Shown: positions 28,771-38,200, counted from the stretch's first letter. The stretch: DNA of 64,000 nucleotides from Legionella wadsworthii DSM 21896 = ATCC 33877 (GCF_000701265.1 NZ_JNIA01000024.1:1-64000), one strand, 5' to 3'. Program-made: numbers and translations. Notes: generated from the sequence alone by a model not told the origin.

Positions 28771-28896
28771 CTACACGGTGTGTAGCCCCTTGAGCCAGGA
28801 TTTTGAGAGGTGATTTCATTTGGGATCCGTTATATTTTGGCGCTCATAGGGAATGAGGTTACTTTTTTTAGCCATATGTAAAGGGAGTATTAATCG

Positions 28897-29460
28897 TTGA
28901 GTACATTAACCAGTTTGCCAAATATATTGACGCTACTGCGTATTATGCTGATTCCAGTATTTATTATTGTTTTTTATTTACCGTTCTCCTTTGCACATGT
29001 ATTGGCAGCCAGTATTTTTGCCGTTTTAAGCATTACGGATTGGTTAGATGGTTATTTGGCGCGTAAACTCAAGATGTTATCGCCATTTGGCGCATTTCTT
29101 GATCCTGTAGCCGATAAGTTATTGGTTTCTACAAGTTTATTGCTGTTAGTAGGCGCCAAGGAAATTCATTACCTTACCATTCCTGCAATTGTCATAGTCG
29201 GGCGGGAAATTGTGATTTCAGCTTTGCGTGAGTGGATGGCCGAAGTGGGGAAACGTGCCAGTGTTACCGTGGGTTATGTAGGTAAGATAAAAACTTTCTT
29301 ACAAATGGTGGCATTATTTTTATTGCTTGCCTTTAATTCGCTCGATACTTGGGGTGGAATTTCTGGCTTTATCTTATTATATGTGGCAGCAATTTTAACG
29401 ATTTGGTCTATGATTATTTATTTGGCAATTGCTTGGCCAGAATTAACGAAAAAAAATTAA
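28897..29460 (+). CDS. pgsA: CDP-diacylglycerol-glycerol-3-phosphate 3-phosphatidyltransferase
   Basis: A 187-residue inner-membrane enzyme for phosphatidylglycerol synthesis. The CDP-alcohol phosphotransferase signature DWLDGYLARKL...FGAFLDPVADK is complete, with all Asp residues. Several membrane helices flank it. The start is TTG (28897). It is followed within about 50 bp by tRNA-Gly, as in E. coli. Confidence 0.94.
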   Translation: MSTLTSLPNILTLLRIMLIPVFIIVFYLPFSFAHVLAASIFAVLSITDWLDGYLARKLKMLSPFGAFLDPVADKLLVSTSLLLLVGAKEIHYLTIPAIVIVGREIVISALREWMAEVGKRASVTVGYVGKIKTFLQMVALFLLLAFNSLDTWGGISGFILLYVAAILTIWSMIIYLAIAWPELTKKN

Positions 29461-29468
29461 TTTTATTA

Positions 29469-29496
29469 TTGACAGGGTGTTAAATTTCGGTAGAAT
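29469..29496 (+). promoter_or_regulatory. Strong sigma-70 promoter for the tRNA-Gly gene
   Basis: TTGACA (29469-29474) is separated by 16 bp from TAGAAT (29491-29496), 16 bp before the tRNA. The -35 is a perfect consensus. It starts just after the pgsA stop codon, so the tRNAs need not depend on pgsA transcription. Confidence 0.8.
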
Positions 29497-29512
29497 CACA
29501 CCCCGTAGAGAC

Positions 29513-29588
<76 letters not shown>

Positions 29589-29592
29589 AATT

Positions 29593-29620
29593 AAAGCGAC
29601 ACAAAAGTCGCTTTTTTTTT
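29593..29620 (+). terminator. Rho-independent terminator between tRNA-Gly and tRNA-Cys
   Basis: AAAGCGAC (29593-29600) and GTCGCTTT (29607-29614) form an 8-bp stem with loop ACAAAA, followed by a run of nine T (29612-29620). This is a textbook terminator and lies inside the tRNA cluster, so tRNA-Cys and tRNA-Leu must depend on read-through or on their own promoter. Confidence 0.85.
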
Positions 29621-29658
29621 AGAGCCTAAAGACGTAGAAGTATTAGAAGCATCAATGA

Positions 29659-29732
29659 GGCTGTGTGGCAGAGTGGTCATGCAGCGGCCTGCAAAGCCGT
29701 GTACGCCGGTTCGATTCCGGCCTCAGCCTCCA
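29659..29732 (+). tRNA. cysT: tRNA-Cys (GCA)
   Basis: 74-nt cloverleaf with encoded CCA. The anticodon stem GCGGC/GCCGT encloses CTGCAAA, giving anticodon GCA. The T-arm is GCCGG/CCGGC with TTCGATT. The acceptor GGCTGTG/CTCAGCC pairs at six positions, with one T-T mismatch at pair 6-67. Confidence 0.95.
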
Positions 29733-29741
29733 AAATAAAAT

Positions 29742-29828
29742 GCCCAGGTGGCGAAACAGGTAGACGCAAGGGACTTAAAATCCCTCGGTGGTAACACCAT
29801 GCCGGTTCGATTCCGGCCCTGGGCACCA
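29742..29828 (+). tRNA. leuZ: tRNA-Leu (TAA)
   Basis: 87-nt class II tRNA with a long variable arm and encoded CCA. The acceptor GCCCAGG pairs with CCTGGGC. The anticodon stem AGGGA/TCCCT encloses CTTAAAA, with anticodon TAA. The variable arm is CGGTGGTAACACCAT. Confidence 0.96.
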
Positions 29829-29836
29829 ATCATCCA

Positions 29837-30256
29837 TCATTCTGTAGCAAACAGAATTAAAGCAAGAATTGCAAATATCATGCCCAATCCATGTCTAAAG
29901 GTGATTCCTTGATTTAGAAACACAGCGCAGAACAACAAGGTAATCATTGGATACATTGATGTGACGAGTACGACAGGCATGGTTGGACCTTTTTGTAAAG
30001 CCACAATAAAAAAAATGCAGGCAATTCCATTTGCCAAACCATTTAAAAGTCCATAGGTACTTCCTTTAAGACAAAGCTCTAATTTAAAATCAAGTAAGAT
30101 TAAAGCAATGATGCCGGAAACGAGCACTCCCAGGCTTGAATAAAAAGTAATAGATAAAGGATTAATAAAAGTGGATGCTCTAGTGCCCCAATAACCCCAC
30201 GCCCCATACAGCACTAAAGCAATTATTGAGGGTAAATACCAAGAGCTTAAAATCAT
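29837..30256 (-). CDS. Short DMT/EamA-type membrane transporter
   Basis: A 139-residue membrane protein with about five hydrophobic helices. TYGLLNGLANGIACIFFIVAL and LVTSMYPMITLLFCAVFLNQ resemble the EamA half-domain of the drug/metabolite transporter superfamily. Normal EamA proteins are about 300 residues with two such halves, so this is a half-size member that would need to form dimers. Substrate unknown. Its stop codon is only 8 bp from the end of tRNA-Leu. Confidence 0.75.
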   Translation of the reverse strand: MILSSWYLPSIIALVLYGAWGYWGTRASTFINPLSITFYSSLGVLVSGIIALILLDFKLELCLKGSTYGLLNGLANGIACIFFIVALQKGPTMPVVLVTSMYPMITLLFCAVFLNQGITFRHGLGMIFAILALILFATE

Positions 30257-30360
30257 AAGTTACCTTACCTGAAAAACAGGGCCTTTATAAATTGATATTA
30301 GAATAACCGCTCATCTTTAAAAATAATACTGAAGTTTACCTTCCCAGGCATGAATTATGG

Positions 30361-31890
30361 TTAATTTGAAATACTCCTTTGTCTCATTTCATGTCCGCTG
30401 GATGGATAATCCAACGCTCTTTGTTTCTCGAGCCATTCAACAAATCGAAAACGGAAGGTCTTAAAAAACAAGTAAAAACGATTTGAAGAACGTATTTGGG
30501 CTCCTTCATCACCTTGATACAACTCAGCCAATTCTTTGGGAGAGGTTAATTTTAAGTTGAGCGCGATTTTATCTGCATGGAAGGCAATATCCGTCAAGGA
30601 TTTATTCGTTAAGGAAAAACTGTCCTCAATGATTTCTCGCCCTTCGATTTTAAAGTCCTCAATCGTAAATTGATGCCTCGCAAAGTAAGCACTTTTTTTA
30701 CCGTTCTTTGTTTTCAAAGTTTCATCAGCCCCTGCTGAAACAAGTGCCGCGCTCAGATCATCAAAATGATAAAAACGAGCCCAGTGCAGGGCAGTCATTC
30801 CATAAAAATCCTGTTGATTTACATCGCATTTCAATTGCTGCATTTGTTCCAAAATGAGTAAAGCCGCCTTTTTATCTGCGAGTTTGCAGGCAAGCAGTAG
30901 GGCTGTATTGTCATAAGAAGTCGCTAAAAGTAGTTGGTGGTTCGCAAAACTTAAAGCATGTTTTAAATTCCCCGGATCTCTATCTATGATGGCCTGATGT
31001 AAGGGAGTGTTCGTAACAACCACATCATCATAGCTCCCTTTTTTAGGAAGAGATAACCGGCAAAATTCACCCAATTTATTTAATGTTTCTTCCTGGGATT
31101 CAGCAGATTTAATCTCAAGCAGGTAATTTTGAAAGAAAATGTGAAGTGCGCGCACCTGAGTTAGAAAAGGCTCAATCGCTCTGAATAGATTTAAATTTAG
31201 TAATTCCACATTTCCCAAAAAAACAAAAAACAATCGAAGATTCTCAATGCTGTTTTTGTTTGTCATTAGAGGCAGCAGAGGTTCTAATATTTTTTTATCG
31301 AGCATGTGGAATTTTTCCAGTGATTTAAAAAATTGTTCAACCGACAGGAGATCCTCAGAGGAAAGATAAGTTGTGGTCAATAATTTTTCAACTAAAGGAA
31401 TTGAGTCGGCAGGCAAATTTTTACACAGACCAAACAGGTCAAAAATTAAATACCATTCCTCGTATTCTTCAATGTGTTCCCGGTCACCTTCATGGATTAA
31501 GAAACGAAGAGGTGTGACATGAGATATCTGGGTGAAACGGGACAAGTGATTTGTTTCCGCTAAACGACAGATAAGATTGAAGATAGGATCATGAGATTCT
31601 GGAGCCATTCTCATTGCCTGAACCAAACCTTGGCGTGTTTCTTTACTTGTCGCATCATCGATAAAAATTTGCAGGGCCCATTTCGGATTAGAGAACTGTT
31701 TGGTTTTCATAAAGGACACAAGATGAATCATGTCTGTGACATAGTCCATCGCTTTTCCAGCCGGAATTGTCTTTAATTCACGACTTAGCAAAGCTTCTAT
31801 TTCATCGTAATCAACATGATCTTTAGTGATTGAGACCATTATATTCTGGCTAAGTATTATTTTTGTTGACTCAATTCGCGATGCGCCCAT
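30361..31890 (-). CDS. Ankyrin-repeat protein, candidate effector
   Basis: A 509-residue soluble protein I cannot assign to a named family. Ankyrin-like repeats sit at about residues 295-400 (TPLHQAIIDRDPGN, TALLLACKLADKKA, GMTALHWARFYHFDD). The first 280 residues are helical, without a recognised domain. The start at 31890 has AAGGA about 7 bases upstream and is preferred over an internal ATG. The C-terminus (SSGHEMRQRSISN) is short, polar and Ser/Arg-rich, compatible with a Dot/Icm signal but not proof. It is a single-gene unit. Confidence 0.7.
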   Translation of the reverse strand: MGASRIESTKIILSQNIMVSITKDHVDYDEIEALLSRELKTIPAGKAMDYVTDMIHLVSFMKTKQFSNPKWALQIFIDDATSKETRQGLVQAMRMAPESHDPIFNLICRLAETNHLSRFTQISHVTPLRFLIHEGDREHIEEYEEWYLIFDLFGLCKNLPADSIPLVEKLLTTTYLSSEDLLSVEQFFKSLEKFHMLDKKILEPLLPLMTNKNSIENLRLFFVFLGNVELLNLNLFRAIEPFLTQVRALHIFFQNYLLEIKSAESQEETLNKLGEFCRLSLPKKGSYDDVVVTNTPLHQAIIDRDPGNLKHALSFANHQLLLATSYDNTALLLACKLADKKAALLILEQMQQLKCDVNQQDFYGMTALHWARFYHFDDLSAALVSAGADETLKTKNGKKSAYFARHQFTIEDFKIEGREIIEDSFSLTNKSLTDIAFHADKIALNLKLTSPKELAELYQGDEGAQIRSSNRFYLFFKTFRFRFVEWLEKQRALDYPSSGHEMRQRSISN

Positions 31891-32142
31891 AAGGGATCCT
31901 TTAATGTGTTATTTACTGGATTAAATGGTAAAACATATTACTTTAAAGAGATTAAAGTTACCAATTGTAAAATTAATGGTTTAAATGAGATTCAGTAAAG
32001 CCCACACCCATTTTTTTATGTTCTATTTCGCTGAGGCTGAATAACTAATCCGATACCATCTTGTAAATAACAGGGCAAAGCACCGTTAGAAATATTAATA
32101 AAAAGAAAGGGTATTGCCCTCTCGTTTACGTTATTCCAGTGT
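31891..32142. other. AT-rich intergenic stretch
   Basis: No gene is recognised here. It should hold the promoter of the minus-strand ankyrin gene near 31900-31960 and the downstream edge of the outer-membrane protein remnant. Confidence 0.4.
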
Positions 32143-32490
32143 TTATGAAAGATGAGTGAGGTTAAATTGAATACCATTGGTATAGAAATGTTTGAGACTT
32201 AAACCTGAATTCAAAAATTGTCCTGAAGCCTGACCTAAAGAGCGTTTACGCCTAAAAATAGTTCTCCATTCAATACTGCATTACTGGGCGAATTCGCCGT
32301 GTAAGTTTTTATAATATCTGGCGCCAGATTTAGAGTTTGTATTCTGCCCCCATTTTCCCAAACAGGACCAAGACTGATGGTACCAACCCAACAGGAGTCA
32401 AAATGGGATATGTTTTCCCATTGTACCTGCAAATGCATTATGTGTGATAAATCCTAGCGAGAAAGACAATACAACTAATCTATTTTTCAT
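32143..32490 (-). pseudogene. Remnant of a Legionella-type outer-membrane beta-barrel protein
   Basis: Reading the minus strand from ATG at 32490 gives a signal peptide (MKNRLVVLSFSLGFITHNAFA) trimmed to AGTMGKHIPF and then a stop. In a second frame the homology resumes as WVGTISLGPVWENGG, QTLNLAPDI.KTYTA and GELFLGVNA, then stops. In a third frame LNSGLSLKHFYTNGIQFNL, like a C-terminal membrane strand, runs to a stop at 32143. The order matches the family of abundant Legionella outer-membrane proteins, but most of the barrel is missing and at least two frameshifts are present. The gene is dead. Confidence 0.7.
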
Positions 32491-32899
32491 AAATGCTCCT
32501 AACTTAATAGAATGACATCGAAAAATTGCCAAAGTGATATGAAATTGAATTGTTGGAATCTAATGCATCTAGGACAGTAGACAAATCATTTATCGAAGAA
32601 AGATACCATTCTGGTCTGTCATTTTGATAGTCTTGGGCAGCACAGTTGTCCACGTGACTTTTTTGAGATCCCTTACCTTAACCCATCAGCTTATTGAAAA
32701 AATTTAGATTAACAAAAGCTAAAAATATTTACCAGTGGATTATTGGTGGACATCAAACTCCAATGAAATATCCACAATTTCTGTGGATAAGTATGTGTGT
32801 TAGCTGATGAATAAATATAAATAAACAGAACTCATATAAGGTGTATCGCTTAGATCATTTTTTCTCTACAATAAGACTTTAACCTTAATAACAGATGAT
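32491..32899. other. Intergenic region upstream of the lol operon
   Basis: No gene is recognised. It contains a pair of DnaA-box-like sequences at 32768-32790, given separately. It must hold the lolC promoter. Confidence 0.4.
32768..32790. promoter_or_regulatory. Inverted pair of DnaA-box-like sites
   Basis: ATATCCACA (32768-32776) and TGTGGATAA (32782-32790) are inverted with 5 bp between. The second is a perfect TTATCCACA box on the minus strand, and the first has one mismatch. The pair lies 110 bp upstream of lolC. It could be a regulatory site for DnaA or simply a hairpin. Confidence 0.45.
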
Positions 32900-34144
32900 A
32901 TGTATAAACCATTAGCTCTTTTTATGGGCTTACGCTATACGCGTTCCAGAAAGAAGAATCATTTTGTGTCATTTATTTCGCTAAGCTCCATGCTGGGGAT
33001 CGGCATAGGGGTGATGGTTCTCATTACAGTCTTATCGGTCATGAATGGGTTTGACCAACAAATCCATAACCGCTTTTTTGGTATGGCTCCTGAAATAACC
33101 GTTTCTGGACCGAATGAACGTCTGGGCGATTGGCCAGAGGTGGCTAAAAAAATTCAGACAGTTCCTGAGATTAAAGCGCTTTCTCCCTATGTTGGCGGAC
33201 AAGGATTAATGGTTCATGAAGGTCAAGTTTTGCCTATTGTTTTAACAGGAGTACTCCCTGAAAACGAACAAAAGATGAGCCATTTGCAAGATAAACTACT
33301 TGCTGGGAATTTAAATAATTTAAAAGATTTTGGTATTATTTTGGGTAAGGGGCTAGCTGATAATTTAGGGACAATGATTGGAGATAAGGTGACGATCATG
33401 ATCCCTCAAGCAACAGTGACCCCTGCTGGTATGATTCCCCGTTTTAAACGGTTCACAGTAGTTGGTGTCTTTTCTGCAGGAACAGGGTTTAATTTTGATA
33501 CCAAATTGGCATTTATCAATATGCTGGATGCTCAAAAGCTGTTACAGATGGGAACTGATGTGACTGGAATCAAGATGAAAATAGGGAATGTTTATCAAGC
33601 CCCAGAATTATCCAACAAAATTTCGCGTTTATTAGGTGGTGAATATCAAGTTGGGAATTGGACACAACAATATGGCGCTTTTTTCCAGGCAGTTAAAATG
33701 GAAAAAACAATGATGTTTCTTATTTTATTACTAATCATTGCTGTGGCAGCCTTCAACTTGGTTTCTTCTTTAGTGATGGTTGTGAATGACAAGCAAGCCG
33801 AAATTGCTATTTTGCGCACTATCGGTGCAACTCCTTCTACGATATTATGGACTTTTATAGTTCAAGGTATGATGGTTGGCGTTGTCGGCACCATTTTCGG
33901 TTTATTGGGTGGAGTAGTACTTGCGAAAAATGCAACGAGTATTGTGAATCATCTACAAAGTTGGTTCCATTTTAAAGTCTTGTCCTCCAGTATTTATTTT
34001 GTTGACTATTTGCCTTCTGAGATTCTATTTAGTGACCTGTGGAAAGTTTGTGTTATGGCATTATTGATGAGTTTTCTTGCCACAATTTATCCAGCCTGGC
34101 GTGCTTCAAAAACAGTCATTGCGGAGGCTTTGCATTATGAGTGA
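32900..34144 (+). CDS. lolC: Lipoprotein-releasing ABC transporter permease (LolC/LolE family)
   Basis: A 414-residue inner-membrane protein. It has the LolC/E layout: an N-terminal helix (about residues 28-50), a large periplasmic domain, and three C-terminal helices in the FtsX fold ([43 protein letters not shown]; near 380-400). The N-terminal motif [18 protein letters not shown] is typical. With LolD it extracts lipoproteins for delivery to LolA. No second permease gene is present; lolD follows directly, pointing to a homodimeric (LolF-type) transporter. Confidence 0.92.
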   Translation: MYKPLALFMGLRYTRSRKKNHFVSFISLSSMLGIGIGVMVLITVLSVMNGFDQQIHNRFFGMAPEITVSGPNERLGDWPEVAKKIQTVPEIKALSPYVGGQGLMVHEGQVLPIVLTGVLPENEQKMSHLQDKLLAGNLNNLKDFGIILGKGLADNLGTMIGDKVTIMIPQATVTPAGMIPRFKRFTVVGVFSAGTGFNFDTKLAFINMLDAQKLLQMGTDVTGIKMKIGNVYQAPELSNKISRLLGGEYQVGNWTQQYGAFFQAVKMEKTMMFLILLLIIAVAAFNLVSSLVMVVNDKQAEIAILRTIGATPSTILWTFIVQGMMVGVVGTIFGLLGGVVLAKNATSIVNHLQSWFHFKVLSSSIYFVDYLPSEILFSDLWKVCVMALLMSFLATIYPAWRASKTVIAEALHYE

Positions 34145-34826
34145 TATTATTTTAAATGCAAAGCAACTTTGCAAATCTTACAATGATGGAGCGTCCAAAG
34201 TGGAAGTTCTTCGGGGCATCAATTTATCTATAGCCCAAGGAGAACGAGTAGCGATAATTGGTCCTTCAGGATCGGGCAAAAGTACACTATTGCATTTGCT
34301 GGGGGGGTTGGATAAACCCACGAGTGGTGAGGTTTGGATAAAAGATATAAACTGGCAAACGGTCAATGAGAAACAACGTTGCAAACTACGGAATCAGGGT
34401 TTGGGGTTTATCTACCAGTTTCACCATTTATTACCTGAATTTACTGCTCTTGAAAATGTTTCTATGCCCCTCCTCTTAGGAAATACCTCCGTAAAGGATG
34501 CTGAAGCTGAAGCAAACAGGATGTTAGATAATGTTGGCCTGAAAGAAAGGAAATTACATAAACCGGCACAACTATCTGGAGGAGAGCGCCAAAGGGTAGC
34601 CATAGCCCGGGCTTTGGTGCATCAACCCTATTGTGTATTAGCAGATGAACCAACAGGGAATCTGGATCAAACGACAGCTACCAGAGTGTTTGATTTAATG
34701 TTGCAGCTGAATCAAAAAATGAATACTGCTTTAGTTATAGTAACTCATGATCAACAATTAGCACATAAAATGGATCGTGTTTTGGTTTTAGGGGAAGGAA
34801 CACTATTAGATTCTTCCCGAGATTAG
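34137..34826 (+). CDS. lolD: Lipoprotein-releasing ABC transporter ATP-binding protein LolD
   Basis: About 229 residues from ATG 34137, which overlaps the permease gene by 8 bp. An earlier in-frame ATG at 34077 is unlikely. Walker A is [19 protein letters not shown], the Q-loop region is [12 protein letters not shown], the signature is [15 protein letters not shown], and Walker B is [12 protein letters not shown]. It powers lipoprotein release with the preceding permease. Confidence 0.95.
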   Translation: MSDIILNAKQLCKSYNDGASKVEVLRGINLSIAQGERVAIIGPSGSGKSTLLHLLGGLDKPTSGEVWIKDINWQTVNEKQRCKLRNQGLGFIYQFHHLLPEFTALENVSMPLLLGNTSVKDAEAEANRMLDNVGLKERKLHKPAQLSGGERQRVAIARALVHQPYCVLADEPTGNLDQTTATRVFDLMLQLNQKMNTALVIVTHDQQLAHKMDRVLVLGEGTLLDSSRD

Positions 34827-34957
34827 ATTAGAATAGACTATAGGATAGGAATTGTGCGGGGTTTGATATAATTTAAATCGAGATGCTTAAAATATTGCTA
34901 TGGTAGCGAATATTTATGCTATATTAGCAGTACATTAGCATAATGATTTAATTGACC

Positions 34958-35797
34958 ATGAAACATACTGAACAAAAAGCATATAATTTGCCCGTATCGC
35001 AAGATTTAGAAGCTCTCAATGCGGATTCCAATGCAGCAATAAAATACAGATCACCCCATGAGATGAACCTTCATGCGGCTCTTGAAGAACAAAATCCATT
35101 AAATTTAGAAAATTTTTATAATTTTGAAGCCTTTGAGGGTGTAAAGGGCTTAAGTTTTCTTGTTCTCAACAAAGATGGAACTTTGCTTAAGGCCGGTCGA
35201 AAAATGGGCCCTGAAGAAGATGATGAGAGTCCTTTCCTTATTTTATCTGAAGGGATGACTGCTGGTGAAAATGAATTTACGCATGGCTATATCGTAGTTA
35301 ATGCGACATGTTCCCATCCGGGCTTGCCCCCTGAAATGCAAAATGTGCAGATCCTGTTAATGCAAAGCTTTGTTGGAGAAAATAAAGACAGTGCTCATTC
35401 AGGAATCACCTTTTATCTTAATTTGCCAAGAATCAAAAAAATTTTTGCACCTTTTGAATATGATGTTAAAGTGGATTTTCATTTTAGTGGTGAATGCAAG
35501 TCAAAATTAACGGTAGGTTATATTAGAAATAATATTGGAAGAACGCTCCATGATATGTTTTTCAATACAAAAGGAACCAAAACTGAAGAATTTAAGATTG
35601 AGGGAACAAAAAAAGAATTAACCAGTTACATTCCTGAACGATGTATGGTGCTCGATAATGAGTATGATCGGCATTTAATTCTTAATGCTTCTAAAACAAA
35701 GGTAACGTTTTTTATCAACCCCGATCCTGGCAAAGGTACTGATGCAGACATTTCGAATGCATCGACTCCTTCTCCAAGCATCATCAAAGAAAATTAG
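34958..35797 (+). CDS. Hypothetical protein, unknown function
   Basis: A protein of about 279 residues (ATG 34958; an in-frame TTG at 34952 is less likely). I do not recognise it. It has no signal peptide or membrane helix. The middle (about residues 60-190) is beta-rich, with strands such as GLSFLVLNKDGTLLKA, HGYIVVNATC and DVKVDFHFSG, suggesting a compact beta domain. The tail is Ser/Pro/Thr-rich (TPSPSIIKEN). It stands alone between lolD and asnS. A secreted effector is possible, but nothing in the sequence proves it. Confidence 0.55.
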   Translation: MKHTEQKAYNLPVSQDLEALNADSNAAIKYRSPHEMNLHAALEEQNPLNLENFYNFEAFEGVKGLSFLVLNKDGTLLKAGRKMGPEEDDESPFLILSEGMTAGENEFTHGYIVVNATCSHPGLPPEMQNVQILLMQSFVGENKDSAHSGITFYLNLPRIKKIFAPFEYDVKVDFHFSGECKSKLTVGYIRNNIGRTLHDMFFNTKGTKTEEFKIEGTKKELTSYIPERCMVLDNEYDRHLILNASKTKVTFFINPDPGKGTDADISNASTPSPSIIKEN

Positions 35798-35818
35798 TAT
35801 TTTCTTGTTCCTGCTTCT

Positions 35819-35861
35819 CCTCGTTCATTTTTTTAAATACGCTTTTTTAAAATGAACGAGG
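35819..35861. terminator. Bidirectional terminator-like inverted repeat
   Basis: CCTCGTTCATTTT (35819-35831) and AAAATGAACGAGG (35849-35861) are perfect 13-bp inverted repeats, with T/A runs beside the stem on the loop side (TTTTTT at 35843-35848). They lie between convergent genes (hypothetical on plus, asnS on minus), so they probably end transcripts from both sides. Confidence 0.7.
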
Positions 35862-35886
35862 GAATCCAATAGGATTTTAAGGAAAA

Positions 35887-37290
35887 TCAGTAATCGGCAT
35901 TTCCTGGGGTTCTTGGGAAAGGAATAACATCCCTTACATTCGCTAACCCTGTGATATAACTGATTAAGCGCTCAAGTCCCAAACCAAAACCTGCATGAGG
36001 TACGGTGCCATAACGGCGCAGATCTCGATACCATTGATAGCTATCTGGGTTAAGATTGCTCTCCTCAATGCGTTTATCTAAAATATCCAGACGTTCTTCT
36101 CTTTGACTCCCGCCGATAATTTCACCTATTCCAGGTGCTAATACATCCATTGCTGCGACCGTCTTTCCATCTTCATTAAGACGCATGTAGAAGCCTTTAA
36201 TTTCTTGAGGGTAGTTCGTCAGGATCACTGGTTTTTTGCAATGGATCTCTGCCAGATAGCGCTCATGTTCCGATTGTAAATCCAAGCCCCAACTCACAGG
36301 AAATTCAAAAGACTGACCGCATTTTTCTAAAATGTGGATGGCATCAGTATAGGTCATGATTGCAAAATCTGAATCAGCAATATGCTCTAGACGTTGGATA
36401 CATCCGGGCGCAACAAATTGGTTGAAAAACTCCATATCATCTGTGCGTTCTTCTAGAACAACCTGACATAGATAGCGCAACATATTTTGGCTTAAATCAC
36501 AAATATCTTGTAAGGTCGCAAAAGCAACTTCGGGTTCAATCATCCAGAATTCAGCCAGATGTCGGCTTGTATTAGAGTTTTCGGCACGAAAGGTAGGCCC
36601 AAAAGTATATACTTTGGACATAGCCATACAATAGGCTTCCAGGTTTAATTGTCCTGATACAGTGAGAAATGTTTCTTTACCAAAAAAATCTTTTTTATAA
36701 TCAATTTGTCCGTGCTCATTTTTAGGCACGTTCAACAAGTCTAAAGTAGACACACGAAACATTTCACCTGCACCTTCACAATCACTGGAAGTGATTATGG
36801 GGGTATGGACCCAAAAAAAACCTCTTTCATGGAAAAAACGATGAATGGCTTGAGACACACAGTCACGGATTCTTGTTACCGCACTAATCGTATTGGTACG
36901 GGGCCGTAAATGGGCCACGTCGCGCAGGAATTCCAGTGTATGGCGTTTTGCCTGGATGGGATAAGTATCTGGGTTTTCAACCCATCCCACTACTGTGATC
37001 GCGTCAGCTTGAATTTCAAAAGCTTGGCCTTTACCTTGAGAGGCAACAAGTTTTCCAGAAGCAATGATAGAGCACCCTGCGGTTAATTTGCTGACTTCTT
37101 CCTGATAATTGTTCAAACCATCTGTAGCCACGATTTGAATGGGGGCAAAACAGGAACCATCATGCAGGCTAATAAAGGATAAACCCATTTTAGAGTCGCG
37201 TCGTGTTTTGACCCATCCTCTAACGGTAACCTGTTCATCTATGCTGATTTCACCATTCAAACATTCTTTTATGGTAAAAACTTTAGTCAT
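35887..37290 (-). CDS. asnS: Asparagine-tRNA ligase
   Basis: A 467-residue class IIb aminoacyl-tRNA synthetase. The N-terminal OB-fold binds the anticodon ([22 protein letters not shown]). Motif 2 is [21 protein letters not shown] and motif 3 is [36 protein letters not shown] is typical of AsnRS. Length is standard. It stands alone with its own promoter. Confidence 0.97.
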   Translation of the reverse strand: MTKVFTIKECLNGEISIDEQVTVRGWVKTRRDSKMGLSFISLHDGSCFAPIQIVATDGLNNYQEEVSKLTAGCSIIASGKLVASQGKGQAFEIQADAITVVGWVENPDTYPIQAKRHTLEFLRDVAHLRPRTNTISAVTRIRDCVSQAIHRFFHERGFFWVHTPIITSSDCEGAGEMFRVSTLDLLNVPKNEHGQIDYKKDFFGKETFLTVSGQLNLEAYCMAMSKVYTFGPTFRAENSNTSRHLAEFWMIEPEVAFATLQDICDLSQNMLRYLCQVVLEERTDDMEFFNQFVAPGCIQRLEHIADSDFAIMTYTDAIHILEKCGQSFEFPVSWGLDLQSEHERYLAEIHCKKPVILTNYPQEIKGFYMRLNEDGKTVAAMDVLAPGIGEIIGGSQREERLDILDKRIEESNLNPDSYQWYRDLRRYGTVPHAGFGLGLERLISYITGLANVRDVIPFPRTPGNADY

Positions 37291-37639
37291 TTTTTTTCCT
37301 CGCTCATTCTGTGTATACCATGGGTCAGGGATTTTTAATCCTTTATTATATCAGTCTGATTGAGATAAAGCGCAGGAGAGGCATTACATCAAACATGTAC
37401 GATTGTTCCTTCATTTTGCGACATGAATGGTGGGTTCAAAATCGCAAGGAGTGACCCTTTAAATTATAGATACCTTTAAATAAAAATGAGATGATACACT
37501 GGGGATATATGCATTTCTACTACCTTGGAGTTAAAACGTCTTGATTTTCTCACTCCATTAAGGTTTGCTATAACCTACCCTGTATCGCTTTGAAATAGTA
37601 GAACGTAGCAAACTGGTGCTCGATATTGAGGAAAAAATT
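37291..37639. other. Divergent intergenic region upstream of asnS
   Basis: These 349 bp hold no gene that I can support. The asnS promoter lies at its left side. The stretch before the secreted-protein gene is AT-rich, without a clear promoter match. Confidence 0.4.
37345..37353 (-). promoter_or_regulatory. Extended -10 promoter for asnS
   Basis: On the minus strand the sequence reads TGATATAAT, an extended -10 (TGnTATAAT). It predicts a leader of about 50 nt for asnS. The -35 region is poor, as allowed for extended -10 promoters. Confidence 0.5.
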
Positions 37640-38200
37640 ATGTTACGAAAAGTACTTTGTATTTCATTGTTTTTTTATTCTTATGTAGTTGCAGCAGATG
37701 AAACGGTATTAAGGCTGTACAGGCCCTTTGGCGATGTCACAGAGCAAGCATCTCCTCAAGTAAAAGAAAAAATATATGGCGAGTGCTATTCACAATCGCA
37801 ACTGATCGTCCGTGAAGATGCCTGGCGTTGCAGCGCAAAGGGTCATGTCTATGATCCCTGTTTTGTTAAATCGGGTCCCAACAGGACAGAAGCCCTATGC
37901 CCTCAATCTCCTTGGGCTGGGGAGAGTGTATTGATTACAGTAACCCAACCTTTAAATAATGAGAATAATAAAACCCTGGATATGTCCCGAACTTATCCTT
38001 GGGGCATCGAATTAACGAATGGCGAGCATTGTCATGCGATCAATTCAGGAAAAATATACGATGAAATGCCTGTCCGGTATCGATGCACAAATAAAAACTA
38101 TTTGGTTGGCCATTTGCAACGATGTAAATCTACCTGGAGTATGTTGGAAAAAACGCCACAAGGGGTGGTCACCGTAGAATTAAGCAAGGCTTGGTTTTAA
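37640..38200 (+). CDS. Secreted or periplasmic hypothetical protein
   Basis: About 186 residues from ATG 37640, with ribosome site GAGGA. An N-terminal signal peptide (about residues 1-19, LCISLFFYSYVVAA) is predicted by eye. The mature part has paired cysteines (CYSQ, WRCS, PCFV, ALCPQ, HCHA, YRCT, QRCK), so probably disulfide bonds and an extracytoplasmic fold. No family recognised. It ends 25 bp before the convergent ADP-ribosyltransferase-like gene. Confidence 0.6.
   Translation: MLRKVLCISLFFYSYVVAADETVLRLYRPFGDVTEQASPQVKEKIYGECYSQSQLIVREDAWRCSAKGHVYDPCFVKSGPNRTEALCPQSPWAGESVLITVTQPLNNENNKTLDMSRTYPWGIELTNGEHCHAINSGKIYDEMPVRYRCTNKNYLVGHLQRCKSTWSMLEKTPQGVVTVELSKAWF

Noticed and set aside
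32768-32790. Replication origin at the DnaA-box pair
   Set aside because: Only two boxes are present, with no dnaA, dnaN, gidA or parAB genes nearby.
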